NCBI RefSeq assembly: GCF_033958435.1
Contig: NC_134161.1
Span: forward strand, 13,268,001 to 13,332,000
Reading direction: 5' to 3'
Source of the DNA: Carettochelys insculpta
Lineage: Eukaryota; Chordata; Testudines; Carettochelyidae
DNA length: 64,000 nt
This document shows, piece by piece, positions 22,001-27,901 of this stretch. The position numbers and the translations under genes were made by a program. Under the pieces are notes generated by a model that had not been told where the DNA came from, did not search any database, and saw only the letters and a program-made list of their open reading frames with translations. Within the stretch, counting starts at the first letter, position 1. Each line of letters begins with the position of its first letter.

Positions 22001-24119
22001 CACGGGAGAGCAGCAACTTGGGTGTAGATAGTTGGAGTAAACTTCGCTCCAAAGACTGGCTCATAGCCTGAGGCCAGATAAGCCATTTTCCTTGCACTAC
22101 CCAAGCTCCTCCTTGCCCTGAATGAGGAAAAGATGATGCAGCAATTCTTGACTGTAGCTTAGCTAGAAACCCACAGTTCATTGATTTACAGCTAAGAAAC
22201 TTGAAACAAATCTGGGAGGTCGCTTGCAATTTAGGAGATTATATATACATTTTTAAATAAAACAAGCCCCAGGTTTTAAATGAGCAGCGAATGCAAGAGG
22301 AGCACACAAACGGGTCATGACCAATGGTCCAAATACACCCTCTGAAAAATCACTGTTCTGATCTTACCCTTCAGGACACCTGATGTTCAACCTCTTAACA
22401 GGAAATTCAACTAAAACAGTAGCCAAGACCTTGGAGCTGAGACACAAGGCCAGGCTAGCATAGTCGTCTTTCACAAGTCCAGAGCAATACTCTCTATTGC
22501 AGATAACCAACAGACAACCAGGCCTTTGACTGACACAAGACCAGGGCAGCAAAAGTAACTTGCTCTGGGTCAAATACAGAGGTGATTTTGAACTATTTGA
22601 GTTATAGCCAGTGCACAACAGGATGGATTCAATGTACTTCAACTGTGCTTATAGACAACTATTGAAAATATCTGTATTGGTTTTCACCTAAATCATTACA
22701 AGCCTGGACAAAACTTGAGTTAAGAGTACCGAAATGATGTTTTGCCCGTTTAATCACACTGGTTTTGAGAGTAATGGATTTTAAGGGAGAAATGAACCCC
22801 TAGGACAGTTAATTAGAGCTCTGTAATGCAGTAAAGTATTTCAGGAAGTTACCCTGTACAGTGGACTCCCCCCGACTAACACAATTTCGACTTGAGTTTC
22901 TTGTTCTAATGTGAGTTGAAATCATGACTGGCAGGGAGTTGTGAACCAGGCAGCAGCTTGGCTCCCACGTCCCAGGAGTGGGTGTCAGGACAGCCTGGCT
23001 CCCACCTCCCCTCCACCTGCCCCAGCTGGGAAACTGACCAGGGCTACTGTGCTGGTCAGTTTCCCAGCTCCCTACCACTTGAAACTGACTAGCACAGCAG
23101 GACTGGTCAATTTCCCAGCTCTCTCAAGCAGAGGGGAGCTGGGGACCAGGACAGGGGGACTCAAAGGCAGCAGGACCCCTCCTGCATGCGGTCCCAGCCT
23201 ACACAAAATTTGACTGAGATGTGATTGCCCAGGAACACAACCCATGCATAAGTCGGGGGCTACTGTGTTGAACTCAATTATTTACATTCAAACTGACTCC
23301 GCCTTGACGCATGGTCTCAGAGAGGTAGCCAGGTTAGTCTGTATCATCACAAAACAAAAAAAGCAGTCCTGTAGCACCTTAAAGGCTAATAATACTATTT
23401 ATTGGGTGATGAGTTTTCACCCACTTCATCGGAGCTGGACAAGAGCTTGTAACACAGATCAGGCCTGTGTTAAGCCAAACCCAGGTTTAAATCTATTTCA
23501 AACTCTAGCGACAAGGCAGTGCACTGGTTTCCCCAACGCAGGGTCCCACCCCATTCGAAGTCAAACCAGAGTCTGGATAAGAACTCTCCAGCCACTTACC
23601 TCCAGCCAAGGGAGGGGAGAGCCCCATCCAACAGCTGGGCCGCTCTGCAAACCGACAGCTTTCCTCATAGCAGGAGGCCTGCAGGGGCTCAGCGGAGCAG
23701 CTCAAACACTGCCCTCAAAGCCATCCTGAGCGAGCGCTCCCACGCGGTCTCCCATCCACGCGCTAACCAGACCTGGCCCTGCTGAGCTTCCAAGGTCACA
23801 TGAGACTGGGTGTGTTCGGGCGGCATGGCCACAGACGGGGCACCCGGAGCTCGAACGGCGGCCGCCGCCGCCGCCTGCTGTCCCCAAGCCCTACCGGCTG
23901 CTTCCCTCTCCCAGCCAGCAGGGCAGCGTGCCCCAGGCCGCGCCCCAGCACCGCAGGCCCCGGGGACGAGTCTCGCTCTCGTAGCCCCGCCGGAAAAGCT
24001 GCCTGGTGGGAGCAGAGACCCGCCGCCCGCGCAGGACTCACCCTTGTCCTAGTGCTATACTTCAGGCTGGGATCCGAGGCTTTGCGCTTCCCTCCCGGGG
24101 GAGGCTGGCAGTCGTTCAT
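888..24119 (-). CDS. ST14: ST14 (matriptase), 5' five coding exons, partial
   Basis: Matriptase is a type II transmembrane trypsin-like protease of epithelial surfaces. Its layout is cytoplasmic tail, membrane anchor, SEA, two CUB, four LDLR-A and a protease domain. Visible coding exons, in transcript order, are 24042-24119, 4332-4491, 3447-3574, 2648-2718 and 888-1042. They total 592 nt, or 197 codons plus one base. Each has AG/GT borders and the phases (0,0,1,0,2,1) join cleanly. The product shows the matriptase hallmarks VNGLEE, KKVEKRGPKRW, a hydrophobic segment ending VWHF, DAYENS, IGPYHKE and the SEA cleavage motif GSVIAYYW. The CUB, LDLR and protease exons are not in the window and should lie beyond position 1. 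Introns are about 19.5 kb, 0.76 kb, 0.73 kb and 1.6 kb. Identity is certain at family level. The alternative of a paralogous TMPRSS is excluded by the SEA plus tail match. Confidence 0.95.
1190..2110 (-). repeat. CR1 LINE fragment, split by a second CR1
   Basis: Two pieces, about 1190-1378 and 1957-2110, read on the minus strand as consecutive parts of one bird-type CR1 3' region. The right piece carries the CTTCTCTGA..TTGCCCTTCTCCACACCCG signature. They are separated by a plus-strand CR1 (next entry). Confidence 0.7.
1380..1956 (+). repeat. CR1 LINE 3' end, inserted in another CR1
   Basis: On the plus strand this shows the CR1 3' region: GTGAGGCCACATC, a degraded C-terminal frame (67 codons, 1460-1663), the GGTTGGATATTAAGG block and the terminal TTGGACTCAATGACCTCCTG followed by CATGATTTTATTCT, like the CR1 octamer tail. 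Confidence 0.8.
2648..2718 (-). CDS. ST14: ST14 coding exon 4 (SEA domain)
   Basis: The 71-nt exon encodes IEDIYRSNQAIGPYHKETVVTAF and ends in phase 2. Residues GPYHKE..VTAF match mammalian matriptase exactly or conservatively. Donor GTGGGT is at 2647-2642. Acceptor AG is at 2720-2719. Confidence 0.93.
2820..3056 (+). repeat. CR1 LINE 3' end
   Basis: This is a 5'-truncated CR1. It has GGTTGGATATTAGGAAAAA, GGTGGTGGAATCTCCATCC, GGGATGATTTACTTAGGG, and ends CTAGGATTCTATGAGTCTATGA with the typical 8-bp tail repeats. It lies in ST14 intron 3. Confidence 0.85.
3447..3574 (-). CDS. ST14: ST14 coding exon 3 (start of SEA domain)
   Basis: The 128-nt exon encodes YQRAPIQKVYNG, FIDAYENSSSPEF and SKKVKHT. 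It aligns with the mammalian QKVFNG and NFVDAYENSNSTEF region at the beginning of the SEA domain. An NSS sequon lies at the place of the known mammalian glycosylation site region. Donor GTAAGG is at 3446-3441. Confidence 0.93.
3648..3785 (+). repeat. Retroposon-like 'CACCTTATAGACTAACAG' family, copy 1
   Basis: Order is B (ATTAGTCTGTATCC), A (GGGGCACCTTATAGACTAAC) and C (CATAAGCTTCCATGGGCAAA). It is a single-orientation copy in ST14 intron 2. The class is not established; see the findings for the family. Confidence 0.75.
3850..4066 (-). repeat. CR1 LINE 3' end (turtle type)
   Basis: The segment AAGAATGGCCACACTGGGTC and the following AAAGGTCCATCTAGCCCAG are hallmark sequence of the turtle CR1 3' UTR, reversed here. 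It is severely 5'-truncated. Confidence 0.85.
4332..4491 (-). CDS. ST14: ST14 coding exon 2 (signal-anchor segment)
   Basis: The 160-nt exon starts DVNGLEEAVEFLP, then KKVEKRGPKRW, then a hydrophobic run of about 24 residues ending VWHF. The basic residues just before the hydrophobic run predict a cytoplasmic N-terminus (type II topology). Acceptor AG is at 4493-4492 and donor GTGAGT at 4331-4326. Reading through the donor gives a false extension into intron sequence. Confidence 0.95.
4492..5639. other. ST14 intron 1, left part, no identified feature
   Basis: Apparently unique intron sequence. I see no exon, strong repeat or conserved frame here. Confidence 0.4.
5644..5663. repeat. (CA)n microsatellite
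   Basis: A short run of about ten CA units. Confidence 0.9.
6130..6740 (-). repeat. MIR-type SINE traces
   Basis: Two ancient pieces, about 6135-6200 (GTGACTTTGGCAAGTTACTT) and 6640-6735 (GGGCAAATCACTTCCTCTG, GGGTTTCCCC), resemble the MIR core in reverse orientation. Confidence 0.5.
6861..7045 (+). mobile_element. hAT-type MITE, family 1, full copy
   Basis: The 185-bp element has terminal inverted repeats CAGTGTTCC/GGAACACTG. Flanks are gcccgctc (6853-6860) and gccagttc (7046-7053), an 8-bp duplication with 6 of 8 matches. The inside carries the family blocks AGCTGCGTGCTTGGGCAGCT and GGTGCACATCCGCACATGCC. It has no coding capacity. Confidence 0.75.
7046..8585. other. ST14 intron 1, mostly unassigned
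   Basis: No exon was found. A short CR1/SINE tail-like piece lies at about 8100-8145 (GGACTCAATGACCTCTCCAG). Long chance frames on both strands have no recognisable domain. Confidence 0.35.
8586..8708. repeat. Near-palindrome of 123 bp
   Basis: Outer arms 8586-8618 and 8676-8708 match at 29 of 33 positions as reverse complements (left arm begins CTCCCTGCCCTGCTGCCGCT). The interior is also partly self-complementary (GGTTGAACGGCCGG against GTTTAACAGCTGG). This may be a hairpin MITE or a palindromic part of a hAT element whose other end (AATTGGGAACCCCTG) lies at about 9054-9069. Confidence 0.7.
9629..9806. mobile_element. Retroposon-like family, copy 2, inverted arms
   Basis: The left half carries A then C in plus orientation (CACTTTAAAGGCTAACAAAT, GAGCTTTCATGAGTAAAAC). 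The right half is the reverse complement order C then A (ACCCATGAAAGCTCATT, ATCTTTAAGGTGCTAGTGG). It is flanked by a perfect 10-bp target duplication tgatgaagaa at 9619-9628 and 9807-9816. Confidence 0.8.
9817..12766. other. ST14 intron 1, no host exon; internally repetitive patch
   Basis: Mostly unassigned. From about 10920 to 11300 the sequence is an irregular series of purine-rich units of the type AGCCAGA.TC.G.G, with related units such as AAGCCAGGTGGTCGCGG. This may be part of an LTR or a degenerate minisatellite. No coding evidence was found despite a 129-codon chance frame on the minus strand. Confidence 0.35.
12769..13095. mobile_element. pogo/Tigger-like MITE, family A
   Basis: Begins CAGGTTGAACTTCTCTCATC and ends GATTAGGGAGGATCAACCTG; the ends are imperfect inverted repeats. 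The start is preceded by TA and the end is followed by CA, consistent with a mutated TA duplication. Inside are the characteristic GCTGGACGAGAGAATTTGCT and GTTTGCCAGACGAGAG blocks. No transposase frame remains. Confidence 0.65.
13463..13640 (-). repeat. tRNA-derived SINE (turtle pol III family)
   Basis: On the minus strand it begins GGGAGAAGGATAGCTTAGTGG, with an A-box-like TAGCTTAGTGG. It continues TTTGAGCATTCGCTTGCTAA, has a degraded B-box region (GTGAGCTCAATCC), and ends with GGTCCCTTCCAGTTCTAGAT. This head and tail are diagnostic for the cryptodire SINE. Confidence 0.88.
13641..13745 (-). repeat. tRNA-derived SINE, head-only copy in tandem
   Basis: A second copy of the same SINE head lies directly adjacent in the same orientation (GGGATAGCTCAGTGGTTTGA, GCGCTCAATCCTTGAGGAGG). 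It is truncated after about 100 bp, giving a head-to-tail SINE dimer. Confidence 0.82.
14215..14539. mobile_element. pogo/Tigger-like MITE, family B, copy 1
   Basis: Ends CAGTAGAAATCCGAG... and ...AACCTACTG, preceded by TA. The inside has repeated, partly inverted GAAACTGACCAG-type motifs at about 14288, 14329, 14355, 14418 and 14443. It is inserted just inside a hAT-like end (CAGTGTTTCTCAAACTGTGG at about 14175). Confidence 0.65.
15092..15455. mobile_element. hAT-like non-autonomous element
   Basis: Left end GCGGTGCCCAACACAC and right end TTTTGGACACCACTG form imperfect inverted repeats of the CAGTGGTGTCCAA type. The 8-bp flanks match only partly. No coding frame was recognised. Confidence 0.45.
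15464..15790. mobile_element. hAT-like element, one end
   Basis: Starts CAGGCATAGGAAACCTTTTT followed by AGGTCAGGGCCACTGACTC, a common turtle hAT end. An A-rich run at 15508-15526 follows. The other end is uncertain because another MITE starts at 15796. Confidence 0.45.
15796..15993 (-). mobile_element. hAT-type MITE, family 1, full copy
   Basis: Ends CAATGGCACCTCTAATA and GGGGACACTG. Flanks gtgacagg (15788-15795) and gtgggagg (15994-16001) match at 6 of 8, an 8-bp duplication. The inside is the reverse orientation of the 6861 copy (GCTAATCAGCTGGGTGGCAC, CCCAAATGCTCAGCT). Confidence 0.7.
16445..16640 (+). repeat. hAT-like fragment, same family as 48541-49302
   Basis: GTCAGCAACCAAAAGAGCAA, TTTTTGTAACCCCTGTTTTA and AGAACAGCGCACACACA match the left part of the element in the NFRKB intron. 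The copy is truncated. Confidence 0.6.
16641..17430. other. ST14 intron 1, unassigned
   Basis: No exon or recognisable repeat was identified in this part of the intron. Confidence 0.3.
17440..18805 (+). repeat. CR1 LINE, degraded reverse-transcriptase part
   Basis: Plus-strand CR1: AAGCCATGCCAAACCAA, GATGTGATATAACTTCATTT, CTGGAGGGATATATCTCGTG, TTAGAATTCAAAAAGACCTT, AAATCAACAAGATGAAATTC, then after an insertion GTTTATAGTGGATCACAAAT, and the 3' block GAAAAATTAACTC..GGTTGTGGAATCCCCATC. Many stops; not functional. Interrupted at about 18120-18240 by copy 3 of the retroposon-like family. Confidence 0.8.
18122..18238 (+). mobile_element. Retroposon-like family, copy 3, inside CR1
   Basis: B (TCAGAGGGGTTGCCATGTTA), A (GTCATCTTGTAGACTGACTG) and C (AGCATAGCTTTCGTGGGTG) all lie in plus orientation. 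CR1 sequence resumes by 18259, so this copy is younger than the CR1. Confidence 0.75.
18930..19136 (+). repeat. tRNA-derived SINE with expanded AT tract
   Basis: Head CAGTGGTTAAAGCATCGGCC, TTGTGAGCTCAGCCCTTG and GGGGGCCTTTCAAGGGTCTG. Tail GAAGGCAGGGGACTGGACCT and GAAGTCCCTGGCAGCTCTGC. A TATATATA-type run (19027-19050) sits between head and tail. Confidence 0.85.
19807..20107. mobile_element. Harbinger-like MITE
   Basis: Ends GGGCATGCCTACACTACCC and the reverse complement of GGTCTGGTACAGACCTGGCC. Flanking triplets are TAA and TCA. Internal blocks AGTCAATTTCACATGCC and AGTAAGTCAATTC-type sequence resemble turtle 'GTCTACAC' MITEs. Confidence 0.55.
20200..20479. mobile_element. hAT-type element (CAG..GGGCAA ends)
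   Basis: Begins CAGGAATGGGCAATAAAAAA and ends TATTTACCCACCTCTG, which are inverted repeats. Target duplication: ccctaatc (20192-20199) and ctctaatc (20480-20487), 7 of 8. The interior repeats CTCATTGGCCAC twice. Confidence 0.75.
20930..21250 (+). repeat. CR1 LINE 3' end
   Basis: Plus-strand CR1 3' UTR of the type GGGGTCAGGAAGGCATTTTC, then GCAAGAGGTCAGAAAAGATG, ATCATGAAGGTCCCTCTGGC and CTGAAAGCCTCCGAGTCCG. It is old and truncated. Confidence 0.75.
21251..22858. other. ST14 intron 1, unassigned
   Basis: No exon or clear repeat was recognised. Several short chance frames occur on both strands. Confidence 0.3.
22859..23265. mobile_element. pogo/Tigger-like MITE, family B, copy 2
   Basis: Ends CAGTGGACTCCCCCCGACTA and AAGTCGGGGGCTACTG are inverted repeats, and the left end is preceded by TA. 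Inside are alternating forward and inverted copies of the motif (GAAACTGACCAG at 23030, TGGTCAGTTTCCCAG at 23061, GAAACTGACTAG at 23082, TGGTCAATTTCCCAG at 23103). Confidence 0.7.
23315..23438 (+). mobile_element. Retroposon-like family, copy 4
   Basis: B (GAGAGGTAGCCAGGTTAGTC), A (CCTGTAGCACCTTAAAGGCT) and C (GATGAGTTTTCACCCACTTC) are all in plus orientation. It is the simplest full B-A-C layout. It lies in ST14 intron 1 just downstream of exon 1 in the direction of transcription. Confidence 0.75.
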
Positions 24120-24460
24120 CGCTGTCTCTTCGGAGAGCCGCTGGTTCCGCACGCTCGGGCCCCCAGCCGGGGAGCGGGGCGATGGGGGGCTGCGCAGCTG
24201 CCCCCCCCCCGCACCAGGGGAAGTTTGCAATCCCAGCGCAGCCGCTGCGTACACAGCGCTGCTTGCGACCGGGCAGCGCCGGGGCCCGGGCCCGAGCCGG
24301 ATCGGTTTCAGCTGAAGCTCCCAAGCCGCTGGGCAAAGGACAAAGTTTGAGCACTTCCTGCCCCCGCGGGTTCGCTGACGGCTTCGATCCTGCGCGCTCC
24401 GCTTCCTCCTTTCCCCCTGGCCTGTTTGCCTGGCGCCCCGCCCCCCCTCTGCCGGGGCTC
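23790..24460 (-). promoter_or_regulatory. ST14: CpG island and probable ST14 promoter
   Basis: Sequence around ST14 exon 1 is dense in CG dinucleotides and GC-rich compared with the flanks. A GC box (GGGCGGGG on the minus strand) lies near 24437-24445. No TATA box was seen, which fits a dispersed CpG-type promoter firing leftward. The start site itself cannot be placed from sequence alone and is expected between about 24150 and 24450. Confidence 0.65.
24042..24119 (-). CDS. ST14: ST14 coding exon 1 (cytoplasmic tail, start codon)
   Basis: The exon encodes 26 residues from MNDCQPPPGG to LKYSTRTR and is followed by the donor GTGAGT at 24041-24036. The LKYSTRTR end aligns with LKYNSRHE of mammalian matriptase, whose exon 1 is of similar length. 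The first ~15 residues are not recognisably conserved. The ATG at 24119-24117 has G at -3. The same frame stays open upstream to at least 24254 with no in-frame ATG, so this ATG is the chosen start. The exon sits inside a CpG island. Confidence 0.88.
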
Positions 24461-24769
24461 AGGTAGTTTCAAGGTGTGGCCACGTCTCTCTCGGTGTGTG
24501 ATCACACGAGATTGCCTCACCGGGCCCCTCCCCTCCACTTCCTCCTGGCCTGGCCACAGGTGAAAGCTGCAGGAAAGTCCCTGCCCCTGCCCAAGGCCCT
24601 GTCTTGGGCGCCAGTCCTTTGCAGAACCGCAGCTGGTTCCTCTGTCCCTGGGAGACACAAGGGGCTAGTGGCACCATGTGGGGAGCAGCCTGTGCCACTT
24701 ATTTTCAACCAGCAGAAAAGTTCTTGGTGTCCCAGCCTTAAATGAGATGGACAATAAACATAGCGCACA

Positions 24770-24773
24770 TGCG

Positions 24774-24806
<33 letters not shown>

Positions 24807-24808
24807 GT
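24770..24808. repeat. (CG)n(CA)n microsatellite
   Basis: A run of alternating GC then about 14 CA units lies just upstream of the ST14 CpG island. Such alternating purine-pyrimidine DNA can form Z-DNA (inference). Confidence 0.92.
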
Positions 24809-24834
24809 GTAAACAGGGACACAACAAAAGGAAC

Positions 24835-25560
24835 CCAGCAGCAACCATGGGCTCAGGGCCCATTAGTGTCAGATGCTTCCCTCACTGTTTCTTTCTGTCT
24901 TTCCCTGTCCAGTGCAGAGTGGCTTCGTTCTCGTAAGATGTCTTCACATCAATCTACTATATCATCTACCCATTCTCTGCGGGGTCTGCCTCTCCTATTC
25001 GCACCATCCATTCTGCCACATGCCACGGTCCTGATTTTTCATTCGTGGTTCATTCTGCAAATATGCCCGAATGTCTGTAACTGACATTGTATAACCTTCT
25101 GCGGTACAGAACAAGAAGTAGTCTTGTGGCACCTAATAAACTAGCAGATATTTAACAGGTAAAAATACCTGTTAGTCTATAAGGTGCCGCAAAACTTCTT
25201 CTTGTTCTCAAAGCTACAGACTAACACAGCTACCACTCTGATACTTCTGCAGTAGGTTCTCTTTCGGCTGTATCTTCCTATAGAATTCCTCAGTGGTGAC
25301 CTGCATCTATCCTATTCTCATGATCTTTCTACAACAACTCCTCTCAAGCACCAACATCCTTTTCTTCGAATCTTTCGTTATCACCCATATCTCACGTCTG
25401 TTCAACATGCTGCTGAACATGCACCTTTTCATGATGCTCAGCTTCGTTCCTGAGCTAATCGCTTTGCTTTTCTAAATCTTATCCATCACCTTCAAACTCA
25501 CTGTAGCTTTCGTTATTCTAGTTGCTATTGGAGGAACCCAGCCAGCTGGTAAACCAAAGC
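24835..25560 (-). repeat. RTE/I-like LINE 3' fragment, minus strand
   Basis: Read on the minus strand it matches the element at 61690-62600 closely: TTGAGAGGAGTTGTTGTAGA, GAAAGATACAGCC-type sequence, GAGAATGGGTAGATGATATA, CTCTGCACTGGACAGGGAAA, GAAGCATCTGACACTAATGG. It is split by an insertion at 25107-25243. Frames are broken. Confidence 0.75.
25107..25243. mobile_element. Retroposon-like family, copy 5, inverted arms in a LINE
   Basis: The left arm AGAACAAGAAGTAGTCTTGT and its inverted partner ACTTCTTCTTGTTCT are followed by B in minus orientation (AGACTAACACAGCTACCAC). It is flanked by an 11-bp duplication cttctgcggta (25096-25106) and cttctgcagta (25244-25254) of the host LINE, which reads continuously once the insert is removed. 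Confidence 0.85.
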
Positions 25561-26183
25561 ACCTGAAAAGACCTCCTGGATTCCTACCATAATAACCTTC
25601 CCCCAAGTCTCCTCTCATTCACAATCATTCACATTTACATTCATGCTCACAGAGAGAGAGGGGGAATGTACTGGGAAAATGCTTGTGAGCAAAGGGCAGC
25701 CCAGCTGGGTGTTGGCTGGCATGGACACCAGGTCCCACCTTCCCCAGGCTGACATTAGAGTTGCAGATTGCACCAGAGTCTAATCTCCGGGTGTCCCCAT
25801 GGGGTTGGGTCACCCCAGCCTGGCCTACACATCACTGTTGCACTAGTATCACTTACTTTGTGTTAGGCATGTTTTGGGGGATTTTTAATCAGAGTTATAC
25901 TGGTATGAAAGAGCCTTTCACCAGTACAGCCTAATCCCCTTTGTGCCTCGGAATAGCTGTGCCAGCATAAAGCAGCTTTATATCATTGCACCCCTGACAG
26001 GAAGGTTGTGTCGTTGTAGCAATAAGAGAAGCGTTAAGGCAACACCCCTTTTGTGGGCAGCTTGGCTCTGATTGGCTGAGGAAAGACATTTACTTTGTAA
26101 CAGTTTCAGGGGTGCGAAATGCTTATAACCCCTCATTGAAATTAATGAAAGAAAGACACTAAAGACAAAGGGTAAACCTAGAA
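25561..26183. other. Intergenic, unassigned with a possible MITE
   Basis: A GGCCTACACATCACTG start near 25822, followed by repetitive TTTAATCAGAGTTATACTGG-like sequence, suggests a degraded Harbinger-like MITE to about 25995. Nothing else was recognised. Confidence 0.3.
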
Positions 26184-26815
26184 CATGGATGGGCAAGAAT
26201 TTATGATGGAGGGTCCACTCCAAGAGTTTGGTATGGAGGGAGAATACGAGGTCTGGGCTGGGGGCCAGGTTCAGAAGGGAGCTCAGGCTGGAGGACTGGG
26301 GTGCAGGAGAGGGTGTAGAATTTGAGAGGGAGTTTGCCTGAAGGAGGGGTTGTGACCTGGGGCAGGATCTGGGAGGGGGTCTGGATGCAGGATAGGATTC
26401 TGACCTGGGATGTCGCAGTGGCTGCAAGGTCTGAGAAGGAGCTGCGGTGCAGTGCCAGAAACAAAATGTGCTAAGGGGGTGCCTACCTAAACAGCTTGCA
26501 GTCAACAGCGCACACAGCCTGCCAGCAGCCCCAGCCCGCTGGCTGTTCTGGGTGGCTATCTGCACCGAGGCAGTGGATGGCTTGGAGTGCTGCCCCCTGC
26601 TGGCAGCAAAATCTCTCCACTCCTATCGTTTGGAACCTGGTTTATGGGAGCTGAGAAACTGTGCTCCACTGCCCATGGTCGGTTTTTGGCCAATAGAAGC
26701 AGAGTGATTTTACTGGCATTGGGGTCAACAAGCAAAGCTCTCCCGCTACTTGCAGGCTGGATTAATGGCTCGGTGGGCTGGATTCAGCCCATGGACTATA
26801 TTTTGCCTACCTCTG
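26184..26815. mobile_element. hAT-type non-autonomous element
   Basis: Ends CATGGATGGGCAAGAATTTA and CTATATTTTGCCTACCTCTG are inverted repeats of the CAGRGGTGGGCAAA type. Flanks acctagaa (26176-26183) and acccagag (26816-26823) match at 6 of 8. The G-rich interior has irregular GGGAGG..CTGGG units. A 195-codon chance frame crosses it without any recognisable domain. Confidence 0.72.
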
Positions 26816-27236
26816 ACCCAGAGCCAAACCCATGATGTTCAGAGTCAAGGTGCCCATGCAGTCAGAGGTTACGGTTAACAACACATGGCTGCAGTGAGGT
26901 TGGCAGTCAATTCTGGGATCCTTTGGTCTAAACATGCCAAATTTTGGGAAAACTCTGATCTGGATCCAGATCTGAAATTTTTTGGCTGATGCCTACTGAA
27001 AACCTATTCACCTCCACTGCTCCTTATTTACAGACCTGGTGAATAAAAGAGGCCAAATCCCTCAACTCATCTACTTTTAATCTTTCAGACTTAGAGGTGG
27101 ATTGGAAGTAAATTAAACATGGAGTCATCTAAATTTTTCAACTCTCCACAATTCTGCCCAGCTCCCGTTCCCGAGTCCTAGATTTCCTTCTACAGCCATG
27201 CACCGAGCCTTTTCCAGCCCCGCTCTTTCCCTCTTA

Positions 27237-27610
27237 GGTGGTGTCTACACTACGAAAGCAGTTGAGAGCATAGTTCTCTGGATCAAGGATGTGTCAGAGT
27301 CTAATCTGTGATCCACACACAGCTGTGCTGGTAGAAGCCATGAGGACAGATGCAAGTCTACTGGCTTAACTGTGCATCTATGGGTAGAGATTGAAGCAAA
27401 TGGATGGCGCTTGGGCCTGCCAAGAGGGCAGGAGACTGGACCTGATGACCTGTCGAGTCCCTTCTAGTTCGAGGGGGTGGGTGGGTGGTTGGGTGTGTGT
27501 GTGTCTAAGTGATACTACTGAGTATAAACTGCACACATTTTGTTAGTGTTTTGCTGCCCAGCTATATGGAGACAGTTGTACCAGCAAAGCACTCGGACTG
27601 TAGACCTAGT
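27237..27610. mobile_element. Harbinger-like MITE carrying a SINE fragment
   Basis: Left end GGTGGTGTCTACACTACG follows TTA. Right end GGACTGTAGACCTAGTC is the imperfect inverse. A partial tRNA-SINE tail (GGCGCTTGGGCCTGCC, GGAGACTGGACCTGATGACC, GTCCCTTCTAGTTCGA) and a GT-rich tract lie inside. Confidence 0.5.
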
Positions 27611-27901
27611 CTCAAATCCCTTGCCCAGACTGGATGCTTACGTACCAATTTCTGATGTGCTTCCAACACCCATTGTAGCCTGGCCCTAGTTCCCTTGAAC
27701 ACCAAATGGTCTCTCCCCCCAAAGGATCCAGCCTTAACCATCCTTATAGGGTTCAGTGTCTGTAGCTGGGGAAGCGTGATCATCTATGCACTGTTCACCT
27801 CGATTCCTTAAAAGCTCTGCCTGTGAGCAGTAGAAGTTGGCATTTTATTCTCTCACTTGTGGCTGGGGAAACCTGTCATGAAGGAACTAGACATCCTGTG
27901 C

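Noticed and set aside
23800..24315. 171-codon plus-strand frame over the ST14 CpG island
   Set aside because: GC-rich DNA gives long chance frames. The opposite strand holds the matriptase exon, and the product has no domain.
25978..26565. 195-codon minus-strand frame
   Set aside because: It overlaps a hAT element with paired ends and duplications; low-complexity Ser/Pro/Leu sequence.
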